From positions 64,504,222-64,568,221 of the forward strand of contig NC_030677.2 of the NCBI RefSeq assembly GCF_000004195.4: 64,000 nucleotides of DNA. The letters run 5' to 3'. Origin of the DNA: Xenopus tropicalis (lineage: Eukaryota > Chordata > Amphibia > Anura > Pipidae). Both the position numbers and the translations under genes were made by a program. Positions 40,143 through 54,240 of this stretch are shown one piece after another; the first letter of the stretch is position 1, and every line of letters begins with the position of its first letter. The notes under the pieces were generated by a model. That model ran no database searches, was not told where the DNA came from, and saw only the letters and a list, made by a program, of their open reading frames with translations.

Positions 40143-41914
40143 ATGGTATTTAGAAACCTAAAACCTAAAAATGTTTTACTGTGTCTTAAATCTGTATTTA
40201 ATTCACATATTTCAATTAGCCTAAACTTAGCCAGAATATTTTTTTATTTAGACTTATATGGATCACTAAAGCTTTGATAATACTCTCAGATAGTCTGTAT
40301 TACCATGGCTGATCTTGGTAATGTATCATATTAATACAATGGCTTTACTGCAATAATATGACATAAGAAAGTTTAGATCTGATATTGGTTAACATTGCAG
40401 CAGCCATTGCATAGCAAACACATTCCTAAAAAGGAGTCAAACAGAAAATGCCACATTTTAATACAGCTTGCAGGCATGTTAGCAGCCAAAGTTTACTTGA
40501 ACAAATGCACATTGTTGTTTCAATTGAAACCACATGCTGACTGTGGAATATTTTGACATACTGTAGGTGCAGTCTTATTGGAACATGTAGTAAGCTTTGA
40601 AAGCAAGAACATAATCTTGACTTGGATTTTGGTCTATTATTTCTATTCTTCTGTCCACATCTCCTTCCTCTTGGAAAGTCATTAGCAATCGTATATAATT
40701 AAGCATGATTATTAATTTGTCCTAGCTCCTATGAGGCCCTGACAGCTTGGAATGTTTTATTCTGATTATAGAACCAAGTTTTCTTTTTTTACATAACTAA
40801 CTGCCAGTATATATTTCATAGCAACCTACATGAAACCAAAGCTTACTGATGATGACTGGCCTGTGATATATACAACACTACTTACACTTTGCCTGTGTTT
40901 GGCATTCTAAGGCTTCTTTATTACTGACCTGGAAAATGTAGATGCTTAGTGTTTTAAATACTTCTAAACCAAAGTTATATTTATGCATTTTTTTAGATAA
41001 CATTCTTCTTGCCCTAAAATGTCTTTGTGCCAACATTCTGATTTGTAAGTATTGATTAACAGATTGTGGCCTCTTAACTTTTTTTTTCTCGAGGCCAATT
41101 GGAAAATGAAGGGGAGTTTAATTAGATTATTTTTATTCTGTAAACAATTACCTTCCAGTATATTTATTATGCCCTTAAAATCCCTTAAAGAATAAGGTTA
41201 TAAAGCAAGCCAAATATTTAACTCAGTAGGTAACAGAGGAAAGTGCTATAAACTATCCAGCAGCAATAACTTAGTTAAATTGCAGTATATTTATTTATTT
41301 AGTATATTATTAGTCGCGCAAAGTTGCTGCAGGAGAAAACTTTATGCAACTTCAGAATAACGAAACGATAACCAGTGGCTATTGTTGCCGGTTTAATTCA
41401 GCAAGGTGCAGAGCACAGATCCCACTACTGCAAAGGCTAGGCACAAGGGCTTTATACATAAGGCTCTGATTTTGCACCTTTATCACTCTTGCACTTGTGT
41501 CTAGCCTTTAAAAAATTAGCAGACGGTGTAATAGATAGCGGAGAAGCAGATGGTACAGTTCTCCTGATGAACAAATTGAATATGCAAGTGTCAAAGCCAC
41601 CATTTCAGGATTTTTAAACATCTTAATCATTTTGCAAGCCTGCTGACAAAAAGTGTTCTTGCCACAGTTTCAGACCTCAACTTGACATAGCACTAAGTGG
41701 AAGAAGCTGTGTAGGCTAATTGGTAAGCTCTGTGACACAAATAGTTCCTTCCAAAAGGAAACAGACTGTTGCTGTGGTATGTGAAACCTACGGTTTTCGT
41801 TAGCTAATATGTTTTTTCATCTACTTAAAACTGATTGCATTTGTTTAGTTTTACTTAACTTACATAAATTTCAGAAAAGGACAGGACCACGTGTCTTCAA
41901 AATAGGGCCACTAC
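40143..41914. other. Non-coding interval
   Basis: AT-rich. 41315-41395 has an imperfect palindromic stretch (AGTTGCTGCAGGAGAAAACT), like the interior of 15654-15889. No gene seen. Confidence 0.5.
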
Positions 41915-42131
41915 TAGTGATGAGCGAATTTTTTTGCCTGGCATGGACTCGCAGCAAATTCCGCATTTCCCCATTGGTGAATTATTTTGCGAAACTTCCA
42001 CAAAAATTTGCAGCGGAAAAATTAGTCACGCGTACAAAAAAGTCACAGTTGCGTCTAATTGGGCATGGCCACATCAAAATAGGACGCAGGCAACAAAAAA
42101 GTCATGCTACAAACGCTAATCATCATCACTA
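41915..42131. mobile_element. TAGTGATG hAT-like MITE, rearranged copy
   Basis: Left end TAGTGATGAGCGAATTTTTT. A possible right end CATCATCACTA lies at 42121-42131. Interior phrases (AAATTCCGCATTTCCCCATT, GCAGCGGAAAAAT) are of the family. No clean 8-bp duplication was found. Confidence 0.6.
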
Positions 42132-42399
42132 AAAATAAATAACACATTTATTATAAATAATCCTAAAATGAATCTTAAAGCTCAACACACATTCTACTAA
42201 AAGAAGAATTAAACAAGGCAATAGCTGTAAGTAATAAAGATCTCCTATAACACTCAGTGGTCATCTCGGTGGTCTTAGGGTATTACTTAAGGTGCTACAA
42301 AATGATTCTAATGTTGCATGTAAGTAATGAGAATCATTCTCTAAAATGCTCATTAATTTAGCTAACATCCTCCTCTCTAACAACCCTCAAAGGTCTCCA

Positions 42400-43120
42400 A
42401 AATCATACCCCAAACAGCACCTGCTTTCTTAATCAATTTATTAAGTCTATTCAAGTCAGCGGTTTTCAACTGACTGCCCCAAAACATTGCACCATAAAAC
42501 ATAACACTGCCACCACCAAATGATAAAACATCAAGAGCACTGTAATACAAATATTAAATGATCTTAAACTTTTAGGAAAAAATAATCGGCTCATACCTTT
42601 CTTATACAATATCGCAGCATTTTTAGTCCAATCCAGCCTATTATCGATAAAAATGACCAGGTTCTTGTATTCCTCAAAAGTATCCACTTCAATCCCCCTA
42701 ATACGAACTGGTTCAATACCCGTTTGCAACTTCCTAAAATCCACACTCAACTTCTTAGTTTTAAACACATTCAATTGTAGATCGCACACCATGCTACAAA
42801 ACTACCTACTATTTTCCTGTATTCTGCCTCCTGTACCCTTCTGACACCCACCACAATAGTATAGTTGTATAACACAACTGTGACCAATATCTAAAATCAG
42901 AAGTAGAGACTGTAAACAAAAAGGGAGACAGAGTTGTCCCCTGTGGTACACAAATATTATAGACTGCAATGTCCGATACAACATCCTGCAGCCAACAAGG
43001 TAATCCTGCAGGTACAAGGTAATCAATAATTGATGCAACTAACCAAGCGTCAGCTTGCATCTGAAATAATATGGACACATGGTAAATAAAAAAAACATAA
43101 TTCTTACAAAGCAGAATGCC
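42400..43120 (-). pseudogene. LINE reverse transcriptase C-terminal remnant
   Basis: Minus-strand fragments read as the C-terminal RT/thumb of a vertebrate LINE. 43030-42840 carries DAWLVASIIDYLVPAGLPCW and VPQGTTLSPFLFTVSTSDF; the FADD-like motif is degraded. 42792-42470 carries LNVFKTKKLSVDFRKLQTG, EEYKNLVIFIDNRLDWTKNA, YKKGMSRLFF and SLRSFNIC. These blocks are typical of L2/Rex-type LINEs in fish and frogs. Frameshifts and a missing catalytic motif make it non-functional. It belongs to a different LINE family from 17163-18506. Confidence 0.8.
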
Positions 43121-46100
43121 TCCACCAAATAAAATGTTTACCTCCCACTTTGTATCCAAAAGGTAGGTGAAAAGGCCAAAAATATCAGTGGGCATTACCA
43201 TGTGTATTGAAGATGCTTGAACGTCAAAATGTACATGTTAGAAAAGCAGTAACAGCTAGAAGGGGTTAACAGAAGCATTTGCCTTTGTACTGTAGGAGTT
43301 AAACAGAAAGTCTTGTGATTGCTAATAGGAACAACCTTTAGTTATTCTGTAAGTGCAGAATTTGAGAGGGCTGTTTAATGGAAATACACCATAACTCATT
43401 CAATGTTTTCTTAGTGGGTGTATAGGGTAATGCTGCTTATGTTCATAATCTGGGGCTTCTAATGCTGATCCATAGAATATATGTAGGTCTGCATGTGTCC
43501 ATAGCGTAGTCTGTAGCTTCCTCAGATTGCTCTTGAGCAAACTCCAGCAGAACTCCAGCGATGTTGTGGCTATGTATCGTGTTGGCTCTGCCACAAATGT
43601 GCACCATGCATCAAGTAAACGATATTTTGTATGCGCATTTATGTGAATCGAGTGCAGATTGCACATTTAGGAATGCCTCACTTCTGAAACCAGCATCAAA
43701 AATGGCGCCAGTATTCAACTTGCTGGGTGGAAGTCTGTAGCCTCTATTGATGCAGCCTACAATGAGAACCCTGGAATTACTGCCACATCCAGAGTGGTGG
43801 TAGCTGCAGGGTTCCCCATGATCAATAGGTGTACATGATTAAGCGGATATGGCAGGATGCATTGGTGAGCAGTGCAACTGCACATAACTGCAAGGAATGT
43901 ATGTGGCTGCAAACACCTTGATAAATAGTGTCAATACATACATATTTTGCATGCCTGCTCTTGTGGTCATAAATAAGGTTTTAATGGGAATACACTGATA
44001 TCCAATTACAATGGGAATTGCAAAAACTGATGCAATTTACTATATTTCCCCCATGCTTTCTATGTCATTGCAGCTTAAAAGTGGTGAAAAATGTTGCAGT
44101 GCACACATAATTTACACCAGTATAGATGCAAATTGTATGTCTTTTGTAATATAATATAAGTAATCTTGAATTTTTCAAGATAGTTTAACAGTGGTAGTAA
44201 ATTTCCCCAGCATTTTAAACCTCTGAGGGTAATACAATGGCCATAATCTAACCAAATATTTCTGAGGAACATATTCTGTTGGGTGTTAGCTGAAAAATAG
44301 TGAGGTGTGAATGCTTATATGATTACCGCAATACCATGTCAATGGTACTATGAATCTTATTGCAGCAGGTGTTCATTGTTCAAGTTACATGGCTGGAGGT
44401 ATGAATTGTTATAAAACCTCCTGAGCAAAGATATTGAAAAGGCATTGTATGTGACACTTTGTGGATTTCTGTTCCAGTGGGATATTTAAGGCCTCCTTCA
44501 CACCTCTTTTTAAACTATTTGTCTTCCTGGGCAAAAATATGTACCCATTTTTCTCTAGGTGTAGATAAAGTGCTGAGTGTTTCCCTTGAGGAGTTAACTC
44601 TCTAATAGTGTGACAATCACTTTTTGTGCAGTTGTTCTTCCCAATGTATCAGTCTTTGCACAGCCTGTGTATAGCACATTGCTTTGCCTTTGATTATGTG
44701 TTAAGTTCTTTGGCTGTTTCGACATCTTTTAAAAGGCTTATGATTCTTCAGAAACAGTAGACAAAGAATCCACAACAATAAGTGTATATTATATAATGAA
44801 ATGTTTATTGGGTACTAAATCTGGTACATTTGTACAAGATTAAAAAATTATTTTAAAAAATACCTGTTTACAATATATACAGTTAATGATTAATTATGAA
44901 GTCTACAATACTATTCCACCAAAGTGATATATATTGTAGGAAAATGTAACAGTTATCTGCTCTTTCCCGAACAGTTCCATCCCTTAGTCAGCTGTTGGCT
45001 CATTCTGCCATCTTCACTCCAACCTGTCCAGCATATGCAGCCCTATGCAGGTCTATCAGGTCCTGCCCCCTCCTCCAACTAGCATGTAACTAACTGGTCA
45101 GATTGTATATGATAGAAAGCATTCAACTAGCCCCTGGTTCACGTGGTGTTGAGCTAGTTTCTTGAATAAAGTGATGCGGTTTATGGCTGCTTACAAACCC
45201 TTTAATATGAATAATATAGTTCTTGGGAAACTGGTTCTTTCTATGATCATAAAAAAACATACATAGATTAAAAAAGAATGGCAAAACCAAAGATAATTCT
45301 TACAGTGTGTTACTTGCTTTGGAATGAGATACATTTTTCTGATATTCCAGCCACAAATGGAATGACTATAATATTTTGTCTACTATGATTTTTCCCTGTG
45401 TCGGGCTTGTGTGCCTGCTTGACTTCCTTAATGTTTTGACAAAGAACTAGTCTAAGCTTCTTTGCAATGCATGTACTATTCCTTTGTGGTTCGTCACAGT
45501 TTTAGCCTGCTCATGTAGGATTCTGATAACTCCCAGTTTTTTTTCCATGTCTGATTAAAGTCAAAATGCAAATATTAATCAGTGAATCAAATTAATGGGT
45601 TTCCTGTTTCCTTCAATATTCAACTTAGCTCCCTCCTAAAGTACAGTATGTATGAGATGTGCATCTCATAATCCAAAAAGACCAGTTCATTGCCTTCTAT
45701 ACCTTGTTCAGAGTGTGTGTTTTGATTCTAAACCAGTGATTTGGTTCTGTTTCCTTGAGCATGCTCAATACTTTCCTTTCAAGTTCCTTTCAAGTTATTA
45801 CAGGTAGAAGATGGGGCACTGTGGAGCCACATCCAGGTTTTAGCATGTAACAGGTACACTTATGCTTGAAGTAAGTGACAAAGGTTTAACAAAGAATGAC
45901 AAAAGATTTAACACCACTCAATTTCCAAAAGTTTTTTTAGCCACTAACTTACTGTCTAAGTTGTGTCTGTAGTAGACACACATGTTACAGCTATGTCATT
46001 TCCTAGGACATCATCAGTTTCAGCTCACTGACTTTGCTCATATATCTTACCAATTAAAAAGGCTAAGATCTGAGTCAAGTATTAAATTATGGTATACGTC

Positions 46101-47455
46101 AATGTGTTAATGTGTTGAGTGGGACTCCTTCCTTGCATATCTTAGGGAATCTCTCTGGCTCATTTGGAATGAGGGAGTGGTTTATATGTATCAGCATCAC
46201 TGAGTAGTGTGGACACTTTGGAGTGATAATCTGATAAACACCAAAGTGGATTATGATATGGGTCTAGATTGGATTATATGGTCAGTGGCACAAAATGACA
46301 GGGAATTCCCTTCCACAAAGTTGAACTGAAGATTCTGATCAGATGAATGGTAAAACATTTTCAGGATTTCTTAGAAGTGTTGGGAGCTCATATTCGATTG
46401 CACAGGATGTAGTACAACTAAAAATAGAACCATGCCTTTCAGGTAACCCCAAGATTTAATGAATATTCCCCAGCCAGTGTAAGATCTCCTTCAAATTGCA
46501 AATCATAAAATGAACATCCAACCTGGGCCTGTCTTTTTATTTAAAATCCATGACTTAAATAATTTAACAGATTTTTGCTAGACTGCAAAATTGTGCATTT
46601 ATGTTTATTCAAACATACTTTATGCACGTGTGTATGTTGAGCGTGTGTATGCAGGGATGTGGGCATGACAGGTGCATTTTTAGATTGTCGCACTAGAGAA
46701 TTACAATGTTGTTAATAGATTTTGCAAGATTTTGAAGAAAAATTACATTGAATTAAAACCAAATGTTAGACACTGTATAAATAAATATTCTGTGAAGGGA
46801 ACTTATATGAGAGTTAACATTTTATGGTTTTTTTTCATTATAGTTTCATAAATGACATTCCCAGCTTTCTACATTGAGTGTATTTGAGCCAATACATTTT
46901 TGAAATTCTTCTGTAGCAACCACAAGGATCAAATTTATTTTTTCACCAGATATTTATTTAACTAACAGTCACTAAAGAAAAGGAATAACTAACCTAAGGT
47001 ACTAATACACAACATCAATGCCCTGAACTTATGCTTAAAAAAAGCAAACGGGAAAGTTTTATTTACATTGTATGCTAATTGTCACTACAACTTCTGGCAC
47101 AAGGGGCACATTTCAGTCATTCAAACTGCTCCTGCTTTCTGAGAACTGCATTGAATTGACTAGAACGTCTATGGCTAAAAGCTCCAATATCTGAGCTGCC
47201 AGATGTTTCCTATTCAAATTAGTTGGAAGGGGCAAATGATGATCATTAGTCTATTTAAAGTTTACAAGCCTTTACCCCCATAACAAGTTAAGAATTATCA
47301 CTAAAATGTTTGTACAGTACTAACATCAGTATTTACATGGAACCAGTAAAGCCTACAAAAGAAAAGAATCTGTTTTTTTTTGCAGTAAAATTTATCTTGC
47401 ACTAGAACCTTCAGAATGTTGATATCCCAATTTTGGATCAACAGTTGGGGGCTGA
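43121..47455. other. Long non-coding interval with one hairpin-core repeat
   Basis: 43640-44120 is a copy of the hairpin-core repeat. Beyond that the sequence is AT-rich, without a recognised gene, RNA gene or element terminus. Conserved non-coding elements cannot be excluded. Confidence 0.5.
43741..43829. repeat. Hairpin-core repeat, copy 4
   Basis: The outer stem CCTCTATTGAT / ATCAATAGG encloses GAGAACCCTGGAATTACTGC against AGTGGTGGTAGCTGCAGGGT. Confidence 0.7.
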
Positions 47456-47975
47456 TTTACTAATCCACGAATCCCGAATGGGAAAAAATCGGATTGGAAA
47501 CTAACATTTTGCGATTTTTCGTAAATTGTCGCAACTTTTTCGTAGCCATTACGACTTGCTCGTAAATTGTCGCAACTTTTTCATAGCCATTACGACTTGC
47601 TCGTATATTGTCGCGACTTTTTCGTATTGAGCGCTCGTAAACGGCGGGCAAACCTTTGCGACTTTGCATGATTTTGGAAGCCTCCCATAGGACTCAATGG
47701 CACTCTGCAGCTCCAACCTGGCCCAAGGAAAGTCACGATACTGAAGCTTGAATGAATCTGAAACTTTCGTACTCGGCACGACGGCTACGGAAAAGTCGCT
47801 ACAATTTACGAGCAAGTAGTAATGGCTACGAAAAAGTCACGACAATTTACAAGCAAGTCGTAATGGCTACGAAAAAGTTGCGACAATTTACAAAAAAATC
47901 GCGAAATACCGATCATTACGAAAAAAATGCATTCGGACGCTTTTCGGACGTTCGTGGATTAGTAAATGTACCCCT
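47456..47975. mobile_element. Palindromic MITE (GGGGCTGATTTACT ends)
   Basis: Ends GGGGGCTGATTTACTAATCC and GGATTAGTAAATGTACCCC are inverted repeats. Each arm contains several tandem copies of a CGTAATGGCTACGAAAAAGT-type unit, in opposite orientations in the two halves. Non-coding. Related elements are at 55199-55653, 59582-59885 and 59889-60340. Confidence 0.87.
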
Positions 47976-50900
47976 AGGTCTTAAGTTTCTGTACCACAGA
48001 GGAGAATGCTTTGTACATTTATATAAATGAATTGTACAGATACAGTACCAAAATAGGTATGATAAGACCAGAGTATATGCATATTGCCTTGGGCCTTGAT
48101 TCCCCAGGCTGCACCCCCAAAGGTCCAAAGAGGTTTTGTACTGACAACACCTAATGGTTAACAAGCTTTACATTTTAGTTTACAGATCTTAGGTAGCTAA
48201 ATTCTGTGGCTTCTCCTCCTCCCGTTGGGCCTCAAAGCAGTTGATGGATAGTTGATTAGATCTGAATGCTTATTTTTTTTCCTGGATACTTCTGGAAATG
48301 GAAGGTTAAAGTTTCAAAACTTTAGATCCAATAATGAGCCCTCATGCTGTTTAGAGTGGATCACCATGATTCCCCTGAATACAATACATTTACATAAAAC
48401 AATTTATTATCTAAATATAATACTAATACAGTACTTAAGTTCTGCTTTACAAACTAATATTCGGAATCATGAGCATTTAAAGAGGCAGTATACCTCCTTA
48501 TTCGACATGAGTTCAGTTAATAGGGCTTTTGCCGAGCTTACTTCATTATTATTCATTTTTATGTACCTAGTGCCAACATATTCTGCAGTGCACTACAGAG
48601 ATTATAATTCAGTCATATCAGTCCTTCTCGTAGAGGAGATTAGTTTTGGCTCATTTATTCAATTTGGCTAAATTAAGAAAGAAATCTTTTTTTTTTCTTT
48701 TTTAATTTAGTGCGCTAAACAGGGTGAACAAAGAAACTGAAATTACTCTAACTTTCCAACTTCCTAGTTCTTGTGAGGTATTTGATTAGATTACCAGCTC
48801 ACAAATTAGCCCCTTGTTTTATGGGTAAAATGAGTGGGTTGTGTACATAGATCTCATCATACAGTATGTAAGTGTAAAAGCAAAACGTAAATGTAACTTC
48901 TTTATAATAAAAAGAACTAATACAGGTAAATATTTATTCTCTTAATGAAAAGAGATGCAGGCTAATAGAGCCCACACTCCAGTTGGGGGAAACAATCATT
49001 TTTTTAAATAAACTCCCCCTCCACCGCTGGGCTACCCGCTCGGGGAGATATTTTGTTGCAACCTTGCATGGGTTAAAGTATTGGTTGCATGAGATATAGA
49101 CCCTTCTTAAAGGTAACAGTTGTAAATTAATTGGAAAAATCAGACTCATTTAATGCCATAGAATTATTCCTCTTGATATAGTAGATTTCCTATGCATAAA
49201 GAAATGACTGGTTTCCATCCTTGCAGTAATCTGGGGCTATTTCAAACAAATGAAATACACTTTTTTGGAAACCCTTTAGCCTTTACTTTTATTAAGTAAA
49301 ATTTTGATTTTATTTAACAATCATTTATTAATACAATAATTTTTCCACACAGATTTCATATGATGATAGAATTCAAACCACAAAGCAGAGTGAGTTGCAA
49401 GGTAACACATGACTCTTTTCTTCACATAGGCAGGAAATGTGACCATAACTCTTTCACCACCATTGTTTTATTATGCAGATAAAATATTTTATTTTGATGA
49501 AAATACTGTCATACATAATATTGTGTCATGCATTTCTAAGACTCAATGGTTTCTCAAGACAGGTTATCATTTTGTAATTGCTTCATTTTTACCTTTTTAA
49601 AAATAGAAGCAGACAGTGACCGAAAATTGGCCTTGATATTTTAGCACTTACAGTTTAAAGTTCAGGTTGGCTCCCCACAAAATTAGGATGAAGTCAGTCA
49701 TACAAATCATGATAACGCTTAGTTTTTTTCCAGGATAGGTGTGAAAGAAGAATCTTCTTTTCAATTTTTCTATTCTAAGTATGTGATAGAAAACACAAAT
49801 AGGCAAGCTACACAAAGTTCTCCAAAGTTCTCTCCAAGTGAAATAAAACATTGGCTCAAGACAAAAAGGCACCAAGTATGAAAATATTATATGATCGGCT
49901 CAGCTAAAAGGCAGGAAAAAAATACTGCGGGATTATAGAATGCTCTCTTCATTTCACTGGCTAGAAGCCACCAAGAGTTCACCTTTGGACTCAAAGAAAT
50001 TGAAGTGACCTAAAGGACTAAACCTAGACTTTAAACACAGAATCATACAGCAAGAGACAGTAATCTAGAAGAACATTTTGAAAAATAGCATGGCAAGACA
50101 ATAATGGGAAATCATAACAAAGAAAGATGGTTGCGTTTCATTGTGTCTCGCTTTCAATAACACATTTTATTATCTAGGGAAAAATCTAAAAGAAAATAAA
50201 TCTAAAGAAAAGAAGAATTGCAAATAAAGTTTATTTATGTATTTGCGCCATATTTTTGATGCAAGTTCCAAGAAAATTTCAATCAGAGAAAGAACACACT
50301 GCGCTTCATTATTGTTTTTGTTTCACGATAAGATTCTACATTTTTAACAAAACTTTGTCCAGAATGCCCCTTATCCTTAATATTATGGCAAGGGCACACT
50401 AAGCGGGTTGACTACTTGACTCCACAGGTATTTGTTATAGATGCGGAGGAGAGGGGATCCTCTATTAAGAGTACACCCCTGTAGCTTCATTGACAGGCCC
50501 AGCCTTGAAAACACAAATGTATCAATTTTTGCCCCATTATCCACTTGTAGGAAAGTGTTAAATCCACAGTGTGCTCTTGCCCTTAGGTGTATATAGTAGC
50601 CTATTTGTTTTACCATAATCCAACAATAAATGAATAAACATATTTATGTCATAAGATATTTCAAATCAGGGCAGTTATATATACAAAAGAAAGTTGTTGA
50701 CTCCATATTGAATACATAGATTGTATCTATGATTTATTGACAGAACCTTATCCAGACAAAGAGACCATTAGCAACTAAGCCTGAGAGTAAATGTGAAGTA
50801 ACTGTTGGACATTCTAAACTCAAAAGACGATATAAAAATGGCTGCCTCTATCAGTTTAAAGTCATTTATGGCATACACATGTATTTCTCAATGTCTCTCA

Positions 50901-51043
50901 GTCAGATGTGTTTTACTTGCTGTTTCAGACCAGAAAATCACCTCCATACCACATACACTTGCAAAACTACCACATGCACTTGGAAAAAGATTTTATATAT
51001 ATGAGTTACAGTGCCACATGGGAAGGGAGCTCTATACTTATTG
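47976..51043. other. Long non-coding interval
   Basis: 48476-48600 has an AAAGAGGCAGTATACCTCCT start and an AGTGCCAACATATTCTGCAG phrase of frog repeats. 48950-49050 resembles 62520-62830. The rest is AT-rich with no gene. Confidence 0.5.
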
Positions 51044-51044
51044 C

Positions 51045-51109
<65 letters not shown>

Positions 51110-51147
51110 ATCTATCTATCTATCTATCTATCTATCATCTATCTATC

Positions 51148-51180
<33 letters not shown>

Positions 51181-51205
51181 CCTATCTTTCTATCTTTTTA
51201 TGATC
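51044..51205. repeat. (CTAT)n microsatellite, ~160 bp
   Basis: About 36 CTAT units with several CATC interruptions at 51108, 51135 and 51147. All three forward frames are open across it and translate to repeated Leu/Ser/Ile/Tyr, which is not a gene. Confidence 0.95.
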
Positions 51206-53225
51206 TCTCCATCCATATGTACTTCAAAGAAAAAGGCTGTTTAAACAGGTGTTAGATTCAGAAGGCCAAATCACATAATAATATGTTTTAAAAGTCCATA
51301 AAGACAGAAAGAGAAGTTAACGAGCTATACTTCTGTGTGAATGAGTTCCAGAATAAATCTTTGACCCTCTGACAAACTTACCCTATGTACAGAAAAAGCT
51401 GTATTAAAGCATTATAATGGAATATATGTGTGTGTTTGTGTGCATTTATAAGGATTTACCTAGAATTTATGTTGTGTTGGATGCAAACTATGAAGTTTAT
51501 TATTTTTGAAGAGGGTTTTTAAAAATTAACTTCCAACGAACACAATGCCAATAGAGAAAATGTATCTAAATTCTAAATATAGAAATCTTGGGCTTCATTT
51601 ATCTTAATGACGGTGCTTGTGCAGTCCAACTACAATAAAATAAAATATTGGAAATGTCATGTGAGCACCATAAATCTAGCAATTCTTGATACATAATATT
51701 TGGGTTGCTAGGCTACTTGTTACAATGCTTCCAGGAACACCTTTGGAAACAACTTGAATCCATGCAGAGAATAACTTTATGTGAATCCTGACCAAATGAT
51801 ATATTCACTACACTTATCAGTGGGCTATTCTACAAGCAGGAAGTTTTGTTTTCAGAAGACTTTCAGAGACATTTTAGTATGAAAATGTTTCATATTATTT
51901 TAAGAATCGTGGGGGAAAAATACTCGGCATTCGTTAAGAATTATAATGAAAATATGTCACGTTTCCAGTAAAGTAGGTGCTTTGCATAGTTTGCCTTGTT
52001 TCCAAAGTATTTTATCTATAAAAGAAACCACAAAGTTAAATGTAGTGTATATAAATCCTTTGTCTAATGAATTCTGGGCCTCATCTCAGAAGTTGCTGCA
52101 AGCCTTATAAAAGGAACAAAAAGCTGTTGCTATAATGAAGTTATGCACTTTAAAAAAAAAATTGTGGCCAGAAACCTTTGGTCATTTTCCAGGATAAACA
52201 ACATGTTTTACATTTCCCACTGAAAAGCTAAGGTACCTTCCTATTTTTCTTTCTTGAAAATGTATACAATTTAAAAAAAAATAAAGATGTAGACCAGTTT
52301 AAACTAGAACAAATGCTTCCAGTAGGTTTAGTGCACCTCTGTGTAATTACATATATTGTAAGCATAGATTCACTAAGCTTTTGGAAGAGACATATATTCC
52401 CCCACCATTGGCTCAGCTCACTCTGTTATATGAACATTCCAAATAAAATTGTATTTGCTAAAGACCTCCAATAATTTAGACTACTATCATTTGTTTTTCT
52501 CCAGCTGCCTAGTATTTCCTGAGCAGAGGTCTGCAGATGATTTCAGGATGCCTGTGGCTGACTGATGTACGAAATAAAGCAATTTTCCCCCCTTTGTACA
52601 CATATGGTTCTAAATGAGCGAATGTGCAAATATAACAATAAGTTCATGTGCAGTTTGATAAGCAATGACACTAGGGGTTGCTTTAGGGACAAATATATAA
52701 CATTTGCCACTTCCTAAACATTTCAAAAAGTGGCTTGAAGACGTAAACAGGGGGAAAAGGCTAATTTATCAAAGGCTGAGACACAAAATAACTTTGCCCT
52801 TAATGGGAAATCAAGTTTTTTAGATATGTTGAATTATTGTGTCTTCTGAACAAATGTTTAAAAAACCATGATACAAATGTATGCAAATGTATATCCTGAT
52901 ACTGGATGGATAGAGAGTGGAAAGACATCTGCATTGACCCAGCTCAATCACTTTATTTATTTAGGGCTGAATAGGGTGTGGTATGATATGATCTGGTAAG
53001 CATTAGCCTTATAATTATTATCCAATGATACAAATGTATGCACTTGTATATTCTGATATTGGGTAGGTAGAGAGGGGAAAGTCATCTGCATAGGCTAAAG
53101 TGTACCTGGTTGTTATCTGTGTCTGTTCATTATGTTATTCCTGTTCATTATGTTATTCCTGATATTAACAGGCATCATTGGTTTGAGAGTTAATGTGTGC
53201 AATGTACAACGGATACAGTAAGATA
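51206..53225. other. Non-coding interval
   Basis: AT-rich. ATACAAATGTATGCA...TATTCTGATA-type phrases recur near 52870-52930 and 53028-53090 as a diverged ~160-bp duplication. No gene seen. Confidence 0.5.
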
Positions 53226-53462
53226 GGTGCCTATTTATTATGCTGTGTAAAACAAAATTCACCAAAACAAGGTGTAAAAAGCTGTGTAAAATAAATGGAG
53301 AAGTTCCCCATCTGAATGCCAGATTTTACACTGTCTTTTTATGTAAGTACAGTGGAATAGAAAACGTGTAAAAAAAATGTTAACTTTACGTCGTTATTGA
53401 ACACTGCCGTTCCGAATTGAATTTTGGCGCTGTTTTTTACACAGCATAATAAATAGGGCCCT
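53226..53462. mobile_element. MITE with CCTATTTATTATGCTGTGTA ends
   Basis: GGTGCCTATTTATTATGCTG and CAGCATAATAAATAGGGCCC are inverted repeats continuing through TGTAAAA. About 237 bp, non-coding. Confidence 0.85.
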
Positions 53463-53779
53463 TAATGTTTCTCAATTGTCATTAGGAGGTTGGTGAACCC
53501 CATAAAATATATTTCAGACTCTACATATGTAAAATATAATGTATTTTTTCCAGACAGACTCAAAATACTTTAAGAGGAGCAACCACCTCATGGCTGAAAA
53601 CCACTCTTCTTCAATCATCTTCTTAGGGGTGGAGTGGGGAGTGGAGTGGGGTTCCCCATAACGAAGAATGGCTCTGGGTACCTTGTATACAGTAAATACA
53701 GCAGAAACAGTTCTTTACGCTCCCCTTAGGGAGCATAAAGAATTTAAGGTCCACAACCACAGTTGCAGATGCACATAAG

Positions 53780-54020
53780 GGAAAACGATACCACCAAACA
53801 ATGTAGGTCTCTATAAAAATATATATTGCATAAAACTTCATCTAAATAAACCATTTTCATAAAAATTTACTTTTTTATTAGTATGTGCCCAAAAGTAAAT
53901 TAATGGACTCCCCACACTTTAGTCAGAACTGCATTATTTCCTGTCAGGTGATCTGGGGAGCACACAGACCATCACTAAATGGTGTCTCAAGGTAAAAGAT
54001 GTAAAAGGGCAATGTTTACT
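53780..54020 (-). repeat. Dispersed repeat, uninterrupted relative of the Tc1-B target
   Basis: The reverse complement reads TTTTTATAGAGACCTACATT continuously through TA at 53804-53805. This is the pre-insertion sequence of the repeat split by Tc1-B at 6994/8625. It shares ATGAAAATGGTTTATTTAGA with the left part. Confidence 0.75.
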
Positions 54021-54240
54021 GATTGCTACCTCCTGATTGATTTGTATGGGTTACTAAACCAGTAGCAAATTTTCCATCTTTTTACAATTAAGAGAGGGTC
54101 TGGTGGAAAGCTGACTTAACTGACTAGTGCCAAGGTAAAAAAAAAATGAAATATTGGTTTGTATGTCTTTGAAACTGCATGTAAATATATGTAATAGTAT
54201 TTGTGAAACACTATATGGAGTATACATATGAAGAATATTT

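Noticed and set aside
50805..51255. Open frames with repeated Tyr-Leu-Ser-Ile
   Set aside because: They translate a CTAT microsatellite, which is open in all three forward frames.
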